DNA from: Streptosporangium becharense | Lineage (GTDB): Bacteria > Actinomycetota > Actinomycetes > Streptosporangiales > Streptosporangiaceae | Assembly (NCBI RefSeq): GCF_014204985.1 | Contig: NZ_JACHMP010000001.1 | Location: 3,720,001 to 3,784,000, forward strand | Reading direction: 5' to 3' | DNA length: 64,000 nucleotides | Part shown: in pieces, positions 40,899-50,424 of the stretch | How positions within the stretch are numbered: position 1 is the first letter of the stretch | How the letters are laid out: each line of letters begins with the position of its first letter | Translations under genes and position numbers: made by a program | Notes under the pieces: generated by a model | Database searches by the model: none | The model's input: the letters and a program-made list of their open reading frames with translations, nothing else | What the model was told of the DNA's origin: nothing

Positions 40899-41758
40899 TG
40901 GGGCGAATCTTTATAGGACGCGGAGATTCCCGTGTTCAGGTCCGCAGTAAAGGCTCCCGTATCGGGGCCCACGTCGAAGATGCCCGTTCCCGGGCCCTGC
41001 GTTCCGGTCCCCGGGCCCTGTGTTCCCATTCCCGGTGTCTGCATGCCCGTTCCCGGGCCCTGTGTTCCCGTCCCCGGTGTCTGCATGCCGGTTCCCGTGT
41101 CCACGCCGGGCCCCGGTGCCTGCGTGGCCGTGCCGGGTGCCTGCGTGCCGGTTCCCGGCGCCTGGGTTCCCGCACCCGGCTGGGCCGGGTCCGGGCCGCC
41201 GGAGGCGGGCGGGGCGACGCCGCAGGACCCGGCGCTCCGGCGCCGTTCGGCTATCTCGTCGACCGTCCTGGTCTCGTACTCCAGCTCCTCGTCCTCCGGG
41301 AGCACGTACCGCCACGTGCCGTCGTCGTAGCGGAAGGCGAAGTCGGTGCTGTCGCCCAGCCTGGTCGCCCGGACCGTCGCGTCGTCACCGGTCACCGTGA
41401 CCTCTGTGATCGCGAAGGGGGTGACCGCTCCCGGCGGCGGGCACACGATGAACAGCCTCATGTACTCCCCGCGGGAGATCAGTTCCTGCGCCTCCGGGGT
41501 CCACAGGTCCCAGAAGTCGCCGTAGGCCCCCTCGGCGTAGGCGTCGAGCGCCGGCTGCGCGGCCTGCCGCACCTCGGTCTCCGAGTGCGCCACGCCGGTG
41601 CTGGAGGAGGTGCTCGGCGGTGAGGAGGGCGGGTCGAGCACCATGGGCACGGTGACGACGGCTCCGATGACCACGCCGACAGCCATGATCACTATGGCGG
41701 CCAGCCCTCGCCCCGTCTCACCCCGCGGCGGCGGGCCATGCTGCTGCGGATAGCCCAC
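40895..41758 (-). CDS. Membrane-anchored protein with Gly-Thr-Gln-Pro repeat tail
   Basis: This 287-residue protein has an N-terminal membrane anchor (LAAIVIMAVGVVIGAVVTVP, about residues 15-40), then an extracytoplasmic domain (HSETEVRQAAQPALDAYAEG to TWRYVLPEDEELEYE) resembling NTF2-like lipid-anchored proteins, and a tail of TGTQAPG/TGTQGPG-type repeats. GTG 41758 is preferred because the residues between 41863 and it do not look natural. It probably acts at the cell surface; role unknown. Its stop overlaps the start of the antitoxin frame. Confidence 0.7.
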   Translation of the reverse strand: MGYPQQHGPPPRGETGRGLAAIVIMAVGVVIGAVVTVPMVLDPPSSPPSTSSSTGVAHSETEVRQAAQPALDAYAEGAYGDFWDLWTPEAQELISRGEYMRLFIVCPPPGAVTPFAITEVTVTGDDATVRATRLGDSTDFAFRYDDGTWRYVLPEDEELEYETRTVDEIAERRRSAGSCGVAPPASGGPDPAQPGAGTQAPGTGTQAPGTATQAPGPGVDTGTGMQTPGTGTQGPGTGMQTPGMGTQGPGTGTQGPGTGIFDVGPDTGAFTADLNTGISASYKDSPQ

Positions 41759-41886
41759 GTGTGGTCCCCGGACGGCCGACAAGAGCGGATGGACGTGATC
41801 ATAACTCTCGCTGCGCAAGGCTGACCACGGTCGCCGTTTCCCGAACCGCCCCGGGACGAGCATTCTGGAGAAGACATAATGCGCCC

Positions 41887-42459
41887 GTGGGACGAACGAT
41901 CGCCACCGCCGCCGCGGTCTTCGCCGGTACCAACATCGACGACATCCTCATCCTCACGGTGTTGTTCCTGACGTCGCGGGCGAGGGGCCTTCCCCGTCCC
42001 CGGCAGATCGTCGCGGGCCAGTACGCGGGCATCGCCGCCCTGGTGGCCGTCTCCGCGGTGGCTGCCCTCGGGCTGGCCGTGGTCCCCGATCGCTGGGTGG
42101 GGCTGCTCGGCCTGGTGCCGTTCGGCATGGGCCTGCGGGGGCTGGTCAGGGCGGGGAGGAGCGGTGGTGACGAGCCGGAGCCGGTGGCCTCCGGCGTGTT
42201 CTCGGTCGCCGGGGTGACCGTCGCCAACGGGGCCGACAACATCTCCGTCTACACCCCGATGTTCCGCACGATCGGCCCGGCCCCCAGCCTCGTCACGGTG
42301 ACCGTGTTCGCCGTGCTCGTCGCGGTCTGGTGCGCGGCGGCCTCCTGGCTGGGGTCGCACGGGAAGGTCGTCGCCCTGGTCGAGCGGACGGGCAGGTGGC
42401 TGGTTCCGCTGGTGTTCATGGTGATCGGTGGCGCCATCGTGGCAGAATCGGTCTTTTAG
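41887..42459 (+). CDS. Cadmium-resistance-transporter (CadD)-like membrane protein
   Basis: This 190-residue protein has five or six membrane helices and paired motifs TNIDDILILTVLF near residue 19 and NGADNISVYTP near 115, typical of CadD/LysE-like exporters. Such proteins export cadmium or other cations. GTG 41887 lies 13 nt after GGAGAAG; the frame is open from 41761 but the upstream residues do not fit the family. It ends 32 bp before a PrsW-like gene on the same strand. Confidence 0.82.
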   Translation: MGRTIATAAAVFAGTNIDDILILTVLFLTSRARGLPRPRQIVAGQYAGIAALVAVSAVAALGLAVVPDRWVGLLGLVPFGMGLRGLVRAGRSGGDEPEPVASGVFSVAGVTVANGADNISVYTPMFRTIGPAPSLVTVTVFAVLVAVWCAAASWLGSHGKVVALVERTGRWLVPLVFMVIGGAIVAESVF

Positions 42460-42491
42460 GTAATAATGGACTTTTCCTCCGAATTCGGGTA

Positions 42492-43328
42492 ATGCTCACC
42501 GGGGAACTACTCCCCATGCGAGAGCATTTACGGTTTTACCGTCACAGATGGTTCAGAGTGTGGATCGCCATGATCGCACTGTCCTTCTCGCTCATCGCCA
42601 TGATGGAGGCGGTCGGCAACCGGGCGGTCCTGCCGGCGGCGTTCTTCTACGGGGCCGCCGCCGGGCCCGTCGCCCTCCTGCTCGCCATCCACGACCGCAC
42701 CGCGCTCGGCGCCAGCGTGCCGCCCATCACCCTGGCCGGGATGTTCCTGTTCGGTGGCGGCGTCGCCCTCCTGATCGGCGGATACCTCGACTCCGTCCTC
42801 ATCCCCGACAAGCACAGCCCCTCGATCCTGCGAGTGGGGTGGATCGAGGAACCGGCGAAGCTCGTCCCGCCCCTCGCCGTGGCGCTCACCGGCCGCCACC
42901 TCGTCAAGGCCGCCGGGGTCGCGCTCGGCCTCTCCTGCGCCACGGGCTTCGCCATCATGGAGTCGATGTCGTACGCCTGGAAGAGCATCCACGCGGACGC
43001 CGGTGTCGTCGAGGCGGGAACGGTCCTCTTCCTGCGCGGCCTCACCACCCCCTTCGGGCACCTGATCTGGACCGGCCTGGTCTGCGCGGTGGCCTTCGGC
43101 GCCTGGCAGGCCCGCGGACGGGTGACCGTGACGCTCCCCGTGGTCGCCGCCGTCGTCACGGCGGCCGTACTCCACTCGCTCAACGACGGCCTGCTCGTCC
43201 TCGACATCCCCGGAGCCGCCCGGTTGCTCTTCCTCGTCGTCGCGGTGGTCAGCTACTGGTTGTTCCACCGCGCCACCCGCGATCTGAAGCGGAAGGTGGT
43301 CCTGGAGCCGGTGCCGTCCCGTGCCTGA
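42492..43328 (+). CDS. PrsW-family intramembrane metalloprotease
   Basis: This 278-residue protein has seven or eight membrane helices and the PrsW family motifs: IEEPAKLVPPL (EExxK) near residue 118, FAIMESMSYAW near 154, TPFGHLIWTG near 185 and HSLNDG near 222. These supply the conserved Glu and His residues of the active site. PrsW of Bacillus cleaves an anti-sigma factor at site 1; the substrate here is unknown. ATG 42492 has only a weak site; ATG 42516 is an alternative. Confidence 0.85.
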   Translation: MLTGELLPMREHLRFYRHRWFRVWIAMIALSFSLIAMMEAVGNRAVLPAAFFYGAAAGPVALLLAIHDRTALGASVPPITLAGMFLFGGGVALLIGGYLDSVLIPDKHSPSILRVGWIEEPAKLVPPLAVALTGRHLVKAAGVALGLSCATGFAIMESMSYAWKSIHADAGVVEAGTVLFLRGLTTPFGHLIWTGLVCAVAFGAWQARGRVTVTLPVVAAVVTAAVLHSLNDGLLVLDIPGAARLLFLVVAVVSYWLFHRATRDLKRKVVLEPVPSRA

Positions 43329-43376
43329 CCTCCAGAGCCCGCGTCCACCGCCCGCTCGGCCCGCACCCGTTCCGTT

Positions 43377-43445
43377 CCGCCGGTCTACTCGTAGGGCTCG
43401 TCCATCCATCCGGAGGGGCCCGCCGGTCTACTCGTAGGGCTCGTC
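43377..43445. repeat. 26-bp duplication copying the end of a gene
   Basis: ccgccggtctactcgtaggg and the next 6 bp occur at 43377-43402 and 43420-43445. The second copy is the 3' end of the DUF1980-like gene (last codons DEPYE plus stop) and its flank, so the duplication includes a stop codon. Confidence 0.8.
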
Positions 43446-44390
43446 GGGGGCTTCGATCTTCATGAGGCTCTTGCCGGCCAGCTGCGGGTAGACGACTCCG
43501 TTGGGCATCTTGCCGAAGTCCTGCGGGATCCAGGTGCCCGTCACCTCGACCCAGGTGTCGGCAGGCGGGGCAGGCAGGTCCTTCACCGCCACCTTCAGCG
43601 GGAACGCGTCGGCGGCGCAGCAGGCGATCTGCATGCGGGTGACGTACCACTGCCCCTTCTTGGCCGGGACGACGAAACCGGTCAGCCTCACCTCGCGGCC
43701 GGTGAGGGACTTCTTCTCGTCGTCCCAGGCCCGGCCGATGAACTCGCCGATCGTCATGTCCAGTGTGCCGTTGCCACCCAGCGGGGTGAACGCGCTGAGG
43801 CTCTGCTCGCGGGGCGGCGGGATGTCCTCGCGCGCGGCGGCGAACGAACCCAGGGCGGGCGGCGCGATCAGGAAGATCGCGAACACCGGAAGGCACATCA
43901 GCCACGCCACTCGCGGGCCACCGTGCGAGTGGCCGTGGTGGCCGTGGTGGTCCTGAGGTTCGTGGGAGATGGGGGAGTCATGAGGGCCGTGGGCGGCACG
44001 GTCTCCCGGCGCGTCATGACCGTGCCGCCCCGGCGACCCGCCGGACGGATCCCCCGACAGCCCACCGGACGGATCCCCTGCCGGATCCCCCGACGGGCCC
44101 TCCGACGGATCGTCTGACTCCGTCGCCGCCTCGTCTCCGGTGCGCTCCCCGGACGCGCCGGAACGGGCCCGCTCCCCGTCCCCGCCGGAGGCCTCCCGCA
44201 CGCGGGTGGCCTGGAACAGCCCGGCGACGCCCAGGATCACCAGAACCGCCCCGGCACCGATCAGGAACGGCCGGAACCCCGGTTTGACGTAGTTGAGGTA
44301 GGTCGTGGAGAACGCCGAGATCCGCAGCACGGCGCAGCCCAGCAGGGTCAGGACCAGGTTCTGGGTCACACGGTTCACAGCAGCAGCCAT
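43428..44390 (-). CDS. TIGR03943/DUF1980-family permease partner
   Basis: This 320-residue protein has two N-terminal membrane helices, a long hydrophilic linker of Pro/Ser/Gly/Asp repeats ending in a His-rich run (DHHGHHGHSHGG), one more helix, then an outer domain with IACCAADAFPLKV near residue 255, a conserved Cys pair. It forms a two-gene unit with the permease upstream (16-bp overlap). The His-rich linker suggests handling of a metal, probably zinc, but that is inference. ATG 44390 gives MAAAVNRVTQNL, the usual family start. Confidence 0.85.
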   Translation of the reverse strand: MAAAVNRVTQNLVLTLLGCAVLRISAFSTTYLNYVKPGFRPFLIGAGAVLVILGVAGLFQATRVREASGGDGERARSGASGERTGDEAATESDDPSEGPSGDPAGDPSGGLSGDPSGGSPGRHGHDAPGDRAAHGPHDSPISHEPQDHHGHHGHSHGGPRVAWLMCLPVFAIFLIAPPALGSFAAAREDIPPPREQSLSAFTPLGGNGTLDMTIGEFIGRAWDDEKKSLTGREVRLTGFVVPAKKGQWYVTRMQIACCAADAFPLKVAVKDLPAPPADTWVEVTGTWIPQDFGKMPNGVVYPQLAGKSLMKIEAPDEPYE

Positions 44391-45416
44391 CCGACGAGGG
44401 TGCTCACCAGCACGGCGAGCACGAAGGTCAACGGGACGAACCGGAGCGCGAAGGCCCTGCCGAACGTGCCGATCTGCAACGCGATCAGCTTCAGGTCGAC
44501 CATGGGCCCGACGACCAGGAAGGCCAGTTTCGCGGTCGGTGAGAACGCGGTCATCGAGGCCGCGACGAACGCGTCGGCCTCCGAGCAGATCGACAGCAGC
44601 ACCGCCAGCAACGCCATGACCAGGATGGCGAGCCAGGGCACCTCGGCAACCGCGGTCAGCCACTCGCGGGGCACGGTGACGTTGAGCGTGGCGGCGGCCA
44701 GGCCCCCGACGATGAGGAACCCGCCCGCGTGCAGCAGGTCGTGTCGCATGGCCTCGCCGAACCGTGCCCACTTCGGCCCGTCGCCCGACGGCCGGGCGGG
44801 GACACGCAGCCACTCGCTCCGGCCGAACCGCAGCCAGAGCCAGCCGACCAGCACCGCCACCACCAGCGACGCGCCGAACCTGGCCAGCACCATCATCGGC
44901 TGCCCCGGGAAGGCGACGGCGGTCGCGACCAGCACGATCGGATTGATCGCGGGCGACGCGAGGAGGAACGCCAGCGCGGCCGCCGGGGTCACGCCCCTGG
45001 ACATCAGCCCCGAGGCGACCGGTACGGACGCGCACTCGCAGCCGGGCAGCACGGCACCCGCCACCCCGGCGACCGGAACGGCCGCGGCCGGGCTCCGGGG
45101 AAGCGCCTTGGTCCAGAACGACGGCGGGACGAACGCGGTGATCGCCGCGGACAGGGCCACGCCGAAGACGAGGAACGGGAGAGCCTGCACGCAGATCGCC
45201 ACGAAGATGGTGGCCCAGGTCTGGAGCGCGGGGGCCGTCAGATACGGCGTGAGCGTGAACCTGCCCACCACCAGCAGGACGACGACGAGCGCGAACCCCC
45301 ACGGGACGACACGCCTCGGCGAGTCGGCACGCCCCCAGGAATCCGGGGGAAGGGGGCTCTCCTCGCCGGCCCAGGCACTCTGTCGATCAGTCCGAAGCTC
45401 GGGCATGCGCTCCATC
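44375..45416 (-). CDS. Permease of the DUF318/ArsP-like family
   Basis: This 347-residue membrane protein has eight or more helices. It contains PGCECASVPVASGLMSRG (Cys motif of the family), AFLLASPAINPIVLVATAV, and a second-half copy ICSEADAFVAASM. It works with the DUF1980-like partner encoded downstream. These pairs are thought to move a small solute or metal across the membrane; the substrate is unknown. ATG 45416 (MERMPELRT) or 45407 are both possible. Confidence 0.85.
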
Positions 45417-45449
45417 GTGCCAGATTCCGGAGGTACTCCCGCGGAACAG

Positions 45450-46448
45450 TCAGAGCTGCGAGAGCAACCACCGCGGCCCGGCCACCGCGGCACCCAGCTC
45501 CGTGACCCGTTCGCGCAGTTCCCTGTCCGCGGTGACGACCAGGACACGCTCCCAGGGGCGTGCCTCCCGCACGACCCGCACGATCGCGTCGTCCCCGCTG
45601 CCGGGGGCGGAGACGACGGCGACCCCGGTGACGGGGGCGGTGCCGCGAGCGGCGCCTTCGACGACCGCGATGATCCGGGGGAACCAGCGCACCAGGGGCG
45701 GCACGTGCTCCGCCGGGGCGGTGAAGCCCAGCGTGGCACGGGCGCCGAGCTGGGCGACCAGCTTCGCCGCGGCGGCGGCGCGGTCCGCCCACCAGCCGCG
45801 CTCGGCACGAGCCCCCACGATGTTGGCGGCGTCGAGGACGACCGAGCACGGGCGGAGGGCGAGACGGACCGCGGGCCAGGCCCCGGCGAAATCCGGATGG
45901 AGCCCCATGGCGGTGACCTCCTCGGCGGGCAGCCAGCGCAGCCCGCCGCCGGCCGGGACCACCTCCGGCGGTTCCGCGCCTGCGGTGACCGCGGTTTCGG
46001 CGATCATGGTTTCGGCGATCGCGGTTCCGAACGACCAGCCACCGTGGTCGTCGAGGTGGACGCCCTGAACCCGTAGGCTGCCCTGAACCCGTAGGCCGTC
46101 CCCAGTCCGCAGCCCGTCCCGAACCCGGAGCCCGTCCCGAACCCGGAGCCCGTCCCGAACCCGCAGGCCGCTCCCGTCGAACGTGACCCTGCGGACCTCG
46201 CACATGGCGCTCGCCACGACGTCTTCGTGACCGTCGCGGCAGCCGCCCGGTGGAGCCCAGCCGCCGCCGTGGCGGCTCCGCGGGGAGTGCTCCCGCATCA
46301 GGACGTGCGCCTCGCCGGTGTCGTCGTGGTGAACGGCCAGCACCCCCGAGGCCCCGTGCACACCCCGATGCCGGTGCCCGCGGTCACACCGGACCCAGCC
46401 GTCACCGTCCATGGCCGCCATGAGCCAATGATGCCCCGACCGGCCCAT
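45450..46448 (-). CDS. Nudix-like domain fused to a NYN/PIN-like domain
   Basis: The N-terminal part (about residues 12-170) has GVLAVHHDD and a degenerate Nudix box (PPGGCRDGHEDVVASAMCEV, Glu pattern partly lost). It is interrupted by seven or so hexapeptide repeats (RVRDGL, RTGDGL, RVQGSL) made by 18-bp DNA repeats at about 46068-46170. The C-terminal part (about 200-332) begins CSVVLDAANIVGARAERGWW and ends in VLVVTADRELRERV, matching NYN-type nucleases with conserved aspartates. Together they suggest RNA or nucleotide processing. Starts at 46448, 46421 or 46412 are possible. Confidence 0.75.
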   Translation of the reverse strand: MGRSGHHWLMAAMDGDGWVRCDRGHRHRGVHGASGVLAVHHDDTGEAHVLMREHSPRSRHGGGWAPPGGCRDGHEDVVASAMCEVRRVTFDGSGLRVRDGLRVRDGLRVRDGLRTGDGLRVQGSLRVQGVHLDDHGGWSFGTAIAETMIAETAVTAGAEPPEVVPAGGGLRWLPAEEVTAMGLHPDFAGAWPAVRLALRPCSVVLDAANIVGARAERGWWADRAAAAAKLVAQLGARATLGFTAPAEHVPPLVRWFPRIIAVVEGAARGTAPVTGVAVVSAPGSGDDAIVRVVREARPWERVLVVTADRELRERVTELGAAVAGPRWLLSQL

Positions 46449-46779
46449 TCGGACCGACCGGTCCCGGGGAGCGCCGCGCGGTCCACGGGCCGGTGGATGC
46501 GGTTTCGCCGCGGTGCCGATCCACTCACAGTCCGATTATTCGTAAAAATCGGAGGAACGTCATGGAAAACGGATGCATTATTCCTATCCCATGGCCTCCG
46601 GGCAAAGGTTTCACGGGAAACAGAGGACGGCGAGAGCGGCGGCCCGGAAGGCAGAGAGCGCGGGGTTCGGACCGGCGTCGGGGTGATCGAGAACGCCTGT
46701 ATGATATGAGGAAATACTCACGCCTTATATGTAAATACGACATACTGGCTGGGTTTATAGCCCCCGCCGAAGGGTTTCC
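46449..46779. other. Gene-free AT-rich segment
   Basis: The 331 bp between divergent genes contain a marked AT-rich patch (46695-46760) that should hold the promoter of the downstream plus-strand gene. GAAGGG lies 5 nt before ATG 46780. I see no other feature. Confidence 0.4.
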
Positions 46780-47907
46780 ATGGCGTCGAGCACCTCCCGC
46801 ACCCCCGTCCGCTCTCTACGGCCGATTCGCCCGTTCGCGATGGTCTTCGTCATTCTGGCCGTTCTGGTTTCCATAGGGTCGTCCAGCATCTCGGCGCTGC
46901 TTCTCCTTCTCGAGGAGGAGCCGGTGATCGACTTCCTGCGGGAGAGCGACTGGTCGTGGCAGGCGGTCCACCGGTGGTCCATCCTGTACACGCTCCTCTA
47001 CTCCCTGGTCCTCTTCCTGGCGGGGGTCGCCTTCCTGTGCTGGCTGTTCCGTGCCCGCGCCAACGCGTATGCGATCTCCCCGGGGGTGTCGCACACCTAC
47101 CCCGCCGCGTTCATGGTGCTCGGCTGGTCCATCCCCCTGGTCAACCTGTTCGTCCCCAAGGGGATCGTCGACGACATCCGGGCCACTTCGAGGCCCGGTG
47201 GCCTGCCGCCGGGCAGTGATCTCCTCAGGATCCGCCCCTCCGGTCAGGTCCGGGCGTGGTGGCTGACCTGGCTTGCGTGGTGGGGTGCGGAGATCACGTC
47301 CACGGCTGTGGCGGACACCGACGCGAAGGCCCTGAAAACCGCCCTCCTGGTCGCCGACATCGTGCTGGCGTTCGCCGCGGCCCTGCTCGCGGCGCGGGTC
47401 GTCATGACGATCACCGGACTTCAGGAGGCCGCCCGGGCCAGGGCCCGATCCGGGTCCGCACCGCCCCTCGGAGAGCCCGCGCCGCCCGGAGCCGACGATC
47501 CCGTGTCGTACCTTGGGCTGGTCTCCCTCGTCGTACGGGACTACGACGAGGCCATCGCCTTCTACGTCGGTTCCCTCGGTCTCGAACTCCTGGAGGACAG
47601 ACTCCAGGACGACGGCAGTCGCTGGGTGACCGTGCGTCCGCGGGGAGCGAGGGAGACGGCGGTCCTGCTCGCACGCGCCGTCACCCCCGTCCAGGAGGCC
47701 CGCGTCGGCGACCAGGTAGGCGGCAGGGTCGGCCTGTTCCTGCACACCGACGACTTCGTCCGCGACTACGGACGGATGAAGGCGGCGGGCGTCGCCTTCG
47801 AGGAGCTCCCACGGCAGGAGTTCTACGGCACGGTCGCGGCCTTCCAGGACCTGTACGGCAACCGCTGGAACCTGCTCCAGTCCAACGCCTCGGCGGTACC
47901 CGGCTGA
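46780..47907 (+). CDS. DUF4328 membrane domain fused to a glyoxalase/VOC domain
   Basis: This 375-residue protein joins two units. Residues 1-230 have four or five membrane helices and the DUF4328 pattern (YAISPGVSHTYPAAFMVLGW; IVDDIRATSRP; WWLTWLAWWGAEI). Residues about 240-375 form a vicinal-oxygen-chelate domain (SYLGLVSLVVRDYDEAIAFY; FLHTDDFVRDYGRM; FQDLYGNRWNLLQ) with the final Glu/Gln ligand position modified. Both parts are usually separate proteins. ATG 46780 is supported by GAAGGG. A membrane-tethered VOC enzyme or binding protein is plausible. Confidence 0.85.
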   Translation: MASSTSRTPVRSLRPIRPFAMVFVILAVLVSIGSSSISALLLLLEEEPVIDFLRESDWSWQAVHRWSILYTLLYSLVLFLAGVAFLCWLFRARANAYAISPGVSHTYPAAFMVLGWSIPLVNLFVPKGIVDDIRATSRPGGLPPGSDLLRIRPSGQVRAWWLTWLAWWGAEITSTAVADTDAKALKTALLVADIVLAFAAALLAARVVMTITGLQEAARARARSGSAPPLGEPAPPGADDPVSYLGLVSLVVRDYDEAIAFYVGSLGLELLEDRLQDDGSRWVTVRPRGARETAVLLARAVTPVQEARVGDQVGGRVGLFLHTDDFVRDYGRMKAAGVAFEELPRQEFYGTVAAFQDLYGNRWNLLQSNASAVPG

Positions 47908-48000
47908 ACCCGACCATCCACCGGCCGGGGCCGGGCAGGGTCCCGGCGAGGGCGAGGCCGGGTGGGAGCAGTCGGTCAGGGGGGAAGGTTCTCCCCGGCC

Positions 48001-48849
48001 TCAGCCGCCGGTCTGTGAGAAGTGCTGGTAGTCCTTGATCCCCGACCAGTAGCCGCCCCACTCCCAGCCGGCTCGCTCGAAGGCCCTGACCACCCGGTCG
48101 CCGGGGTTGATCACGCCGGGGCCTTTGACCGGGCGTTCGGCGAACTTCCGGGCGTTCTTGTGCGCCACCGAGCCGTCACCGGACACGTACGGGTTCTCGC
48201 GGGGGTTGATGTCGACGGCCCGGCCGTACGCGTGCCGGGACCAGCTGCTCGACCCCGTCGCCGGGCGGCAGTTGAAGGCCGAGGTGTTGTCGGCGTCGAT
48301 GGAGGCGAAGTCGCTGCCCTTGTAGACGTCGACGAGCTCCATCTTGTAGATCGGCCAGCGCCAGTCGTACAGGCGCCCGAAGATCGAGACGATGTCCTGG
48401 GCCGCGGCCTTGTGCACGACGAGCTCGCCGGTGTGCGGCCTGTCGTCGAAGCCCCAGTACGTCATCGTGATCAGCCGCAGATCCCCGACCGGGACCGGGC
48501 AACCGGGTCGCCAGGAGTATTTCAGCCGGTCGCGGGAGACCTTGGAGATCGTGGCGGAGAACTTCGGGGGGCCGGTGGGGGTCGGCGTCACGGTGTCCGC
48601 TCCCGGAGTGCCTTCCGGGGTGGCCGGTCCCGGGGTGGCCGGTCCCGGAGTGCCTTCCGGGATGGCCGTACCGGCCGTGGGCGCCGGGGACGGCACGGCC
48701 GCCGTCGCCGAGGCTGTCCCCGAGGCCGGTGCCGCGGGGGGCGGCGTGGCGGGCTGTGAGGATGTCGCGCCGCAGGCGGTCGCCGACAGGCAGCCGGTGA
48801 CGATCACGAGTGCCGCACGCCTGTGTGTCACCGATCCGGAGCTTCCCAC
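48001..48849 (-). CDS. M15-family D-alanyl-D-alanine carboxypeptidase, lipoprotein
   Basis: This 282-residue protein has a lipoprotein signal peptide ending LSATAC (lipid-modified Cys26), a Pro/Thr/Ala linker with EGTPGPATPG repeats, and a C-terminal VanY/M15-like domain with SSSWSRHAYGRAVDINPREN (His and Asp zinc ligands) and YQHFS (last His). It trims D-Ala from peptidoglycan peptides outside the membrane. GTG 48849 has GGGGG 6 nt upstream. Its promoter side is shared with the divergent ATPase gene. Confidence 0.88.
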   Translation of the reverse strand: MGSSGSVTHRRAALVIVTGCLSATACGATSSQPATPPPAAPASGTASATAAVPSPAPTAGTAIPEGTPGPATPGPATPEGTPGADTVTPTPTGPPKFSATISKVSRDRLKYSWRPGCPVPVGDLRLITMTYWGFDDRPHTGELVVHKAAAQDIVSIFGRLYDWRWPIYKMELVDVYKGSDFASIDADNTSAFNCRPATGSSSWSRHAYGRAVDINPRENPYVSGDGSVAHKNARKFAERPVKGPGVINPGDRVVRAFERAGWEWGGYWSGIKDYQHFSQTGG

Positions 48850-49070
48850 CTGATGCCCCCCGCCTGTCTTCCGAAAGATCTCTCAAGTCGGACAAAAGCG
48901 ACAAGTATCAATTGTATTGATCGGAGGCCCGCTCGGCGTACGGGTTCTCGTTCTTTGGTGGAGCTTTTCATCGAAAGTATCGTGCCTGTGTTCGAAACCG
49001 CGCTACAGTCGTGGGCGTCGGATCGAACACGGGTTCGGGCGGCGCGTTCTCCCAGGCGAAGGGGTGTGTC

Positions 49071-50387
49071 ATGGTGACTGTCGCGACGCCGCCGGCGACC
49101 GGTGCCCCGCTGCCCCGGGTGTCGTTCGAAGACGGTGCGACACGCCGTAGCGCTCTCTACGGAAATCTACGTCGGCCGCTATATCCCGTCATAAAGTCCG
49201 AGAGCGTGGACCCCGTGCGGAATCCCTATGCCCCCGGTGCCGGGCAGCGACCTCCGGAGCTCGCCGGGCGCGACCGGGAGCTACAGCAGTTCGAGATCGT
49301 CCTGGAGCGGGTGGCCCGCGGGCGCCCCGAGCGCAGCATGGTGGTGACCGGGCTGCGCGGCGTCGGCAAGACCGTCCTGCTCAACACCTTCAAGTCGATG
49401 GCCATGCAACGGCTGTGGGGTACCGGGAAGATCGAGGCCCGGCCCGACCAGTCGATCCGGCGCCCGGTGGCCGCCGCGCTTCACATGGCCGTCCGTGAGC
49501 TGGCGCCACGACACCGCGCACCCGAGCGCATCGAGGAGTTCCTCGGCGTGCTCAAGGCCTTCGCGATGCGCGACCCGTCGGCGGCCAAGGGCACCTCACA
49601 CTGGTCACCCGCGATCGACGTGCCCGCGGGGCGGGGCCGCGCCGACTCCGGGGATCTGGAGATCGACCTCACCGAGCTGTTCGTCGACGCCGCCGCCGTC
49701 GCCACCGATCTGGGAGTCGGGATCGCCCTGTTCATCGACGAGATGCAGGACGTGCCGGCCGCCGACATCTCGGCTCTCTGCGCGGCCTGCCACGAGCTCT
49801 CCCAGAGCGGCGGCCCGCTGATCGTGGTCGGCGCGGGGTTGCCGCATCTGCCCAGTGTGCTGTCGGCCAGCAAGAGCTACTCCGAGCGGCTGTTCCGGTA
49901 CGCCAGGATCGACCGGCTCGATCGGGAGGCGGCCGATCTGGCACTCATCGCCCCGGCGCAGAGCGAGGGGGTGGAGTTCACTCAGGAAGCCCTCGACGCG
50001 CTCTATGAGGCGGCCGACGGCTATCCCTACTTCGTCCAGGCGTACGGCAAGGTCGCCTGGGACCTGGCGCTGCGCAGCCCGATCACCGCCGACGACATCA
50101 GGGTCTCCGCCCCCGAGGCGGAGGAGGAGCTCGCGGTCGGTTTCTTCGGCAGCCGTTACGAGCGGGCCACCCCCGCCGAACGCGACTACATGCATGCCAT
50201 GGCCGCCATCGGTGACGAGCCCGTGGCGACGGCCGAGGTCGCCGAGGGGCTCGGCCGCAAGCCGTCCAGCCTTTCTCCGGCTCGTGACAGCCTCATCAAG
50301 AAAGGGCTGATCTACAGCGCGGAACGCGGGTTGATCGCGTTCACCGTGCCGCACTTCGGAAGATTCCTGCGTTCCCAGCCGATCTGA
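49071..50387 (+). CDS. AAA/STAND-like ATPase with winged helix
   Basis: This 438-residue cytosolic protein has Walker A VTGLRGVGKTVLL near residue 97, Walker B IALFIDEMQDVP near 222, sensor-1-like PLIVVGAGLPHLP, and a C-terminal winged-helix-like part (AERDYMHAMAAIGDEPVATA; SLIKKGLIYSAERGLIAF). This is the Orc1/Cdc6-like AAA_16/ATPase_2 arrangement of many actinobacterial ATP-binding proteins. Its substrate is unknown; such proteins can be regulators or defence NTPases. ATG 49071 follows GAAGGGG with 6 nt spacing. Confidence 0.85.
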   Translation: MVTVATPPATGAPLPRVSFEDGATRRSALYGNLRRPLYPVIKSESVDPVRNPYAPGAGQRPPELAGRDRELQQFEIVLERVARGRPERSMVVTGLRGVGKTVLLNTFKSMAMQRLWGTGKIEARPDQSIRRPVAAALHMAVRELAPRHRAPERIEEFLGVLKAFAMRDPSAAKGTSHWSPAIDVPAGRGRADSGDLEIDLTELFVDAAAVATDLGVGIALFIDEMQDVPAADISALCAACHELSQSGGPLIVVGAGLPHLPSVLSASKSYSERLFRYARIDRLDREAADLALIAPAQSEGVEFTQEALDALYEAADGYPYFVQAYGKVAWDLALRSPITADDIRVSAPEAEEELAVGFFGSRYERATPAERDYMHAMAAIGDEPVATAEVAEGLGRKPSSLSPARDSLIKKGLIYSAERGLIAFTVPHFGRFLRSQPI

Positions 50388-50424
50388 ACACATGTTCGAT
50401 ATACTGTCTCCCGGGCCGTAGTCT

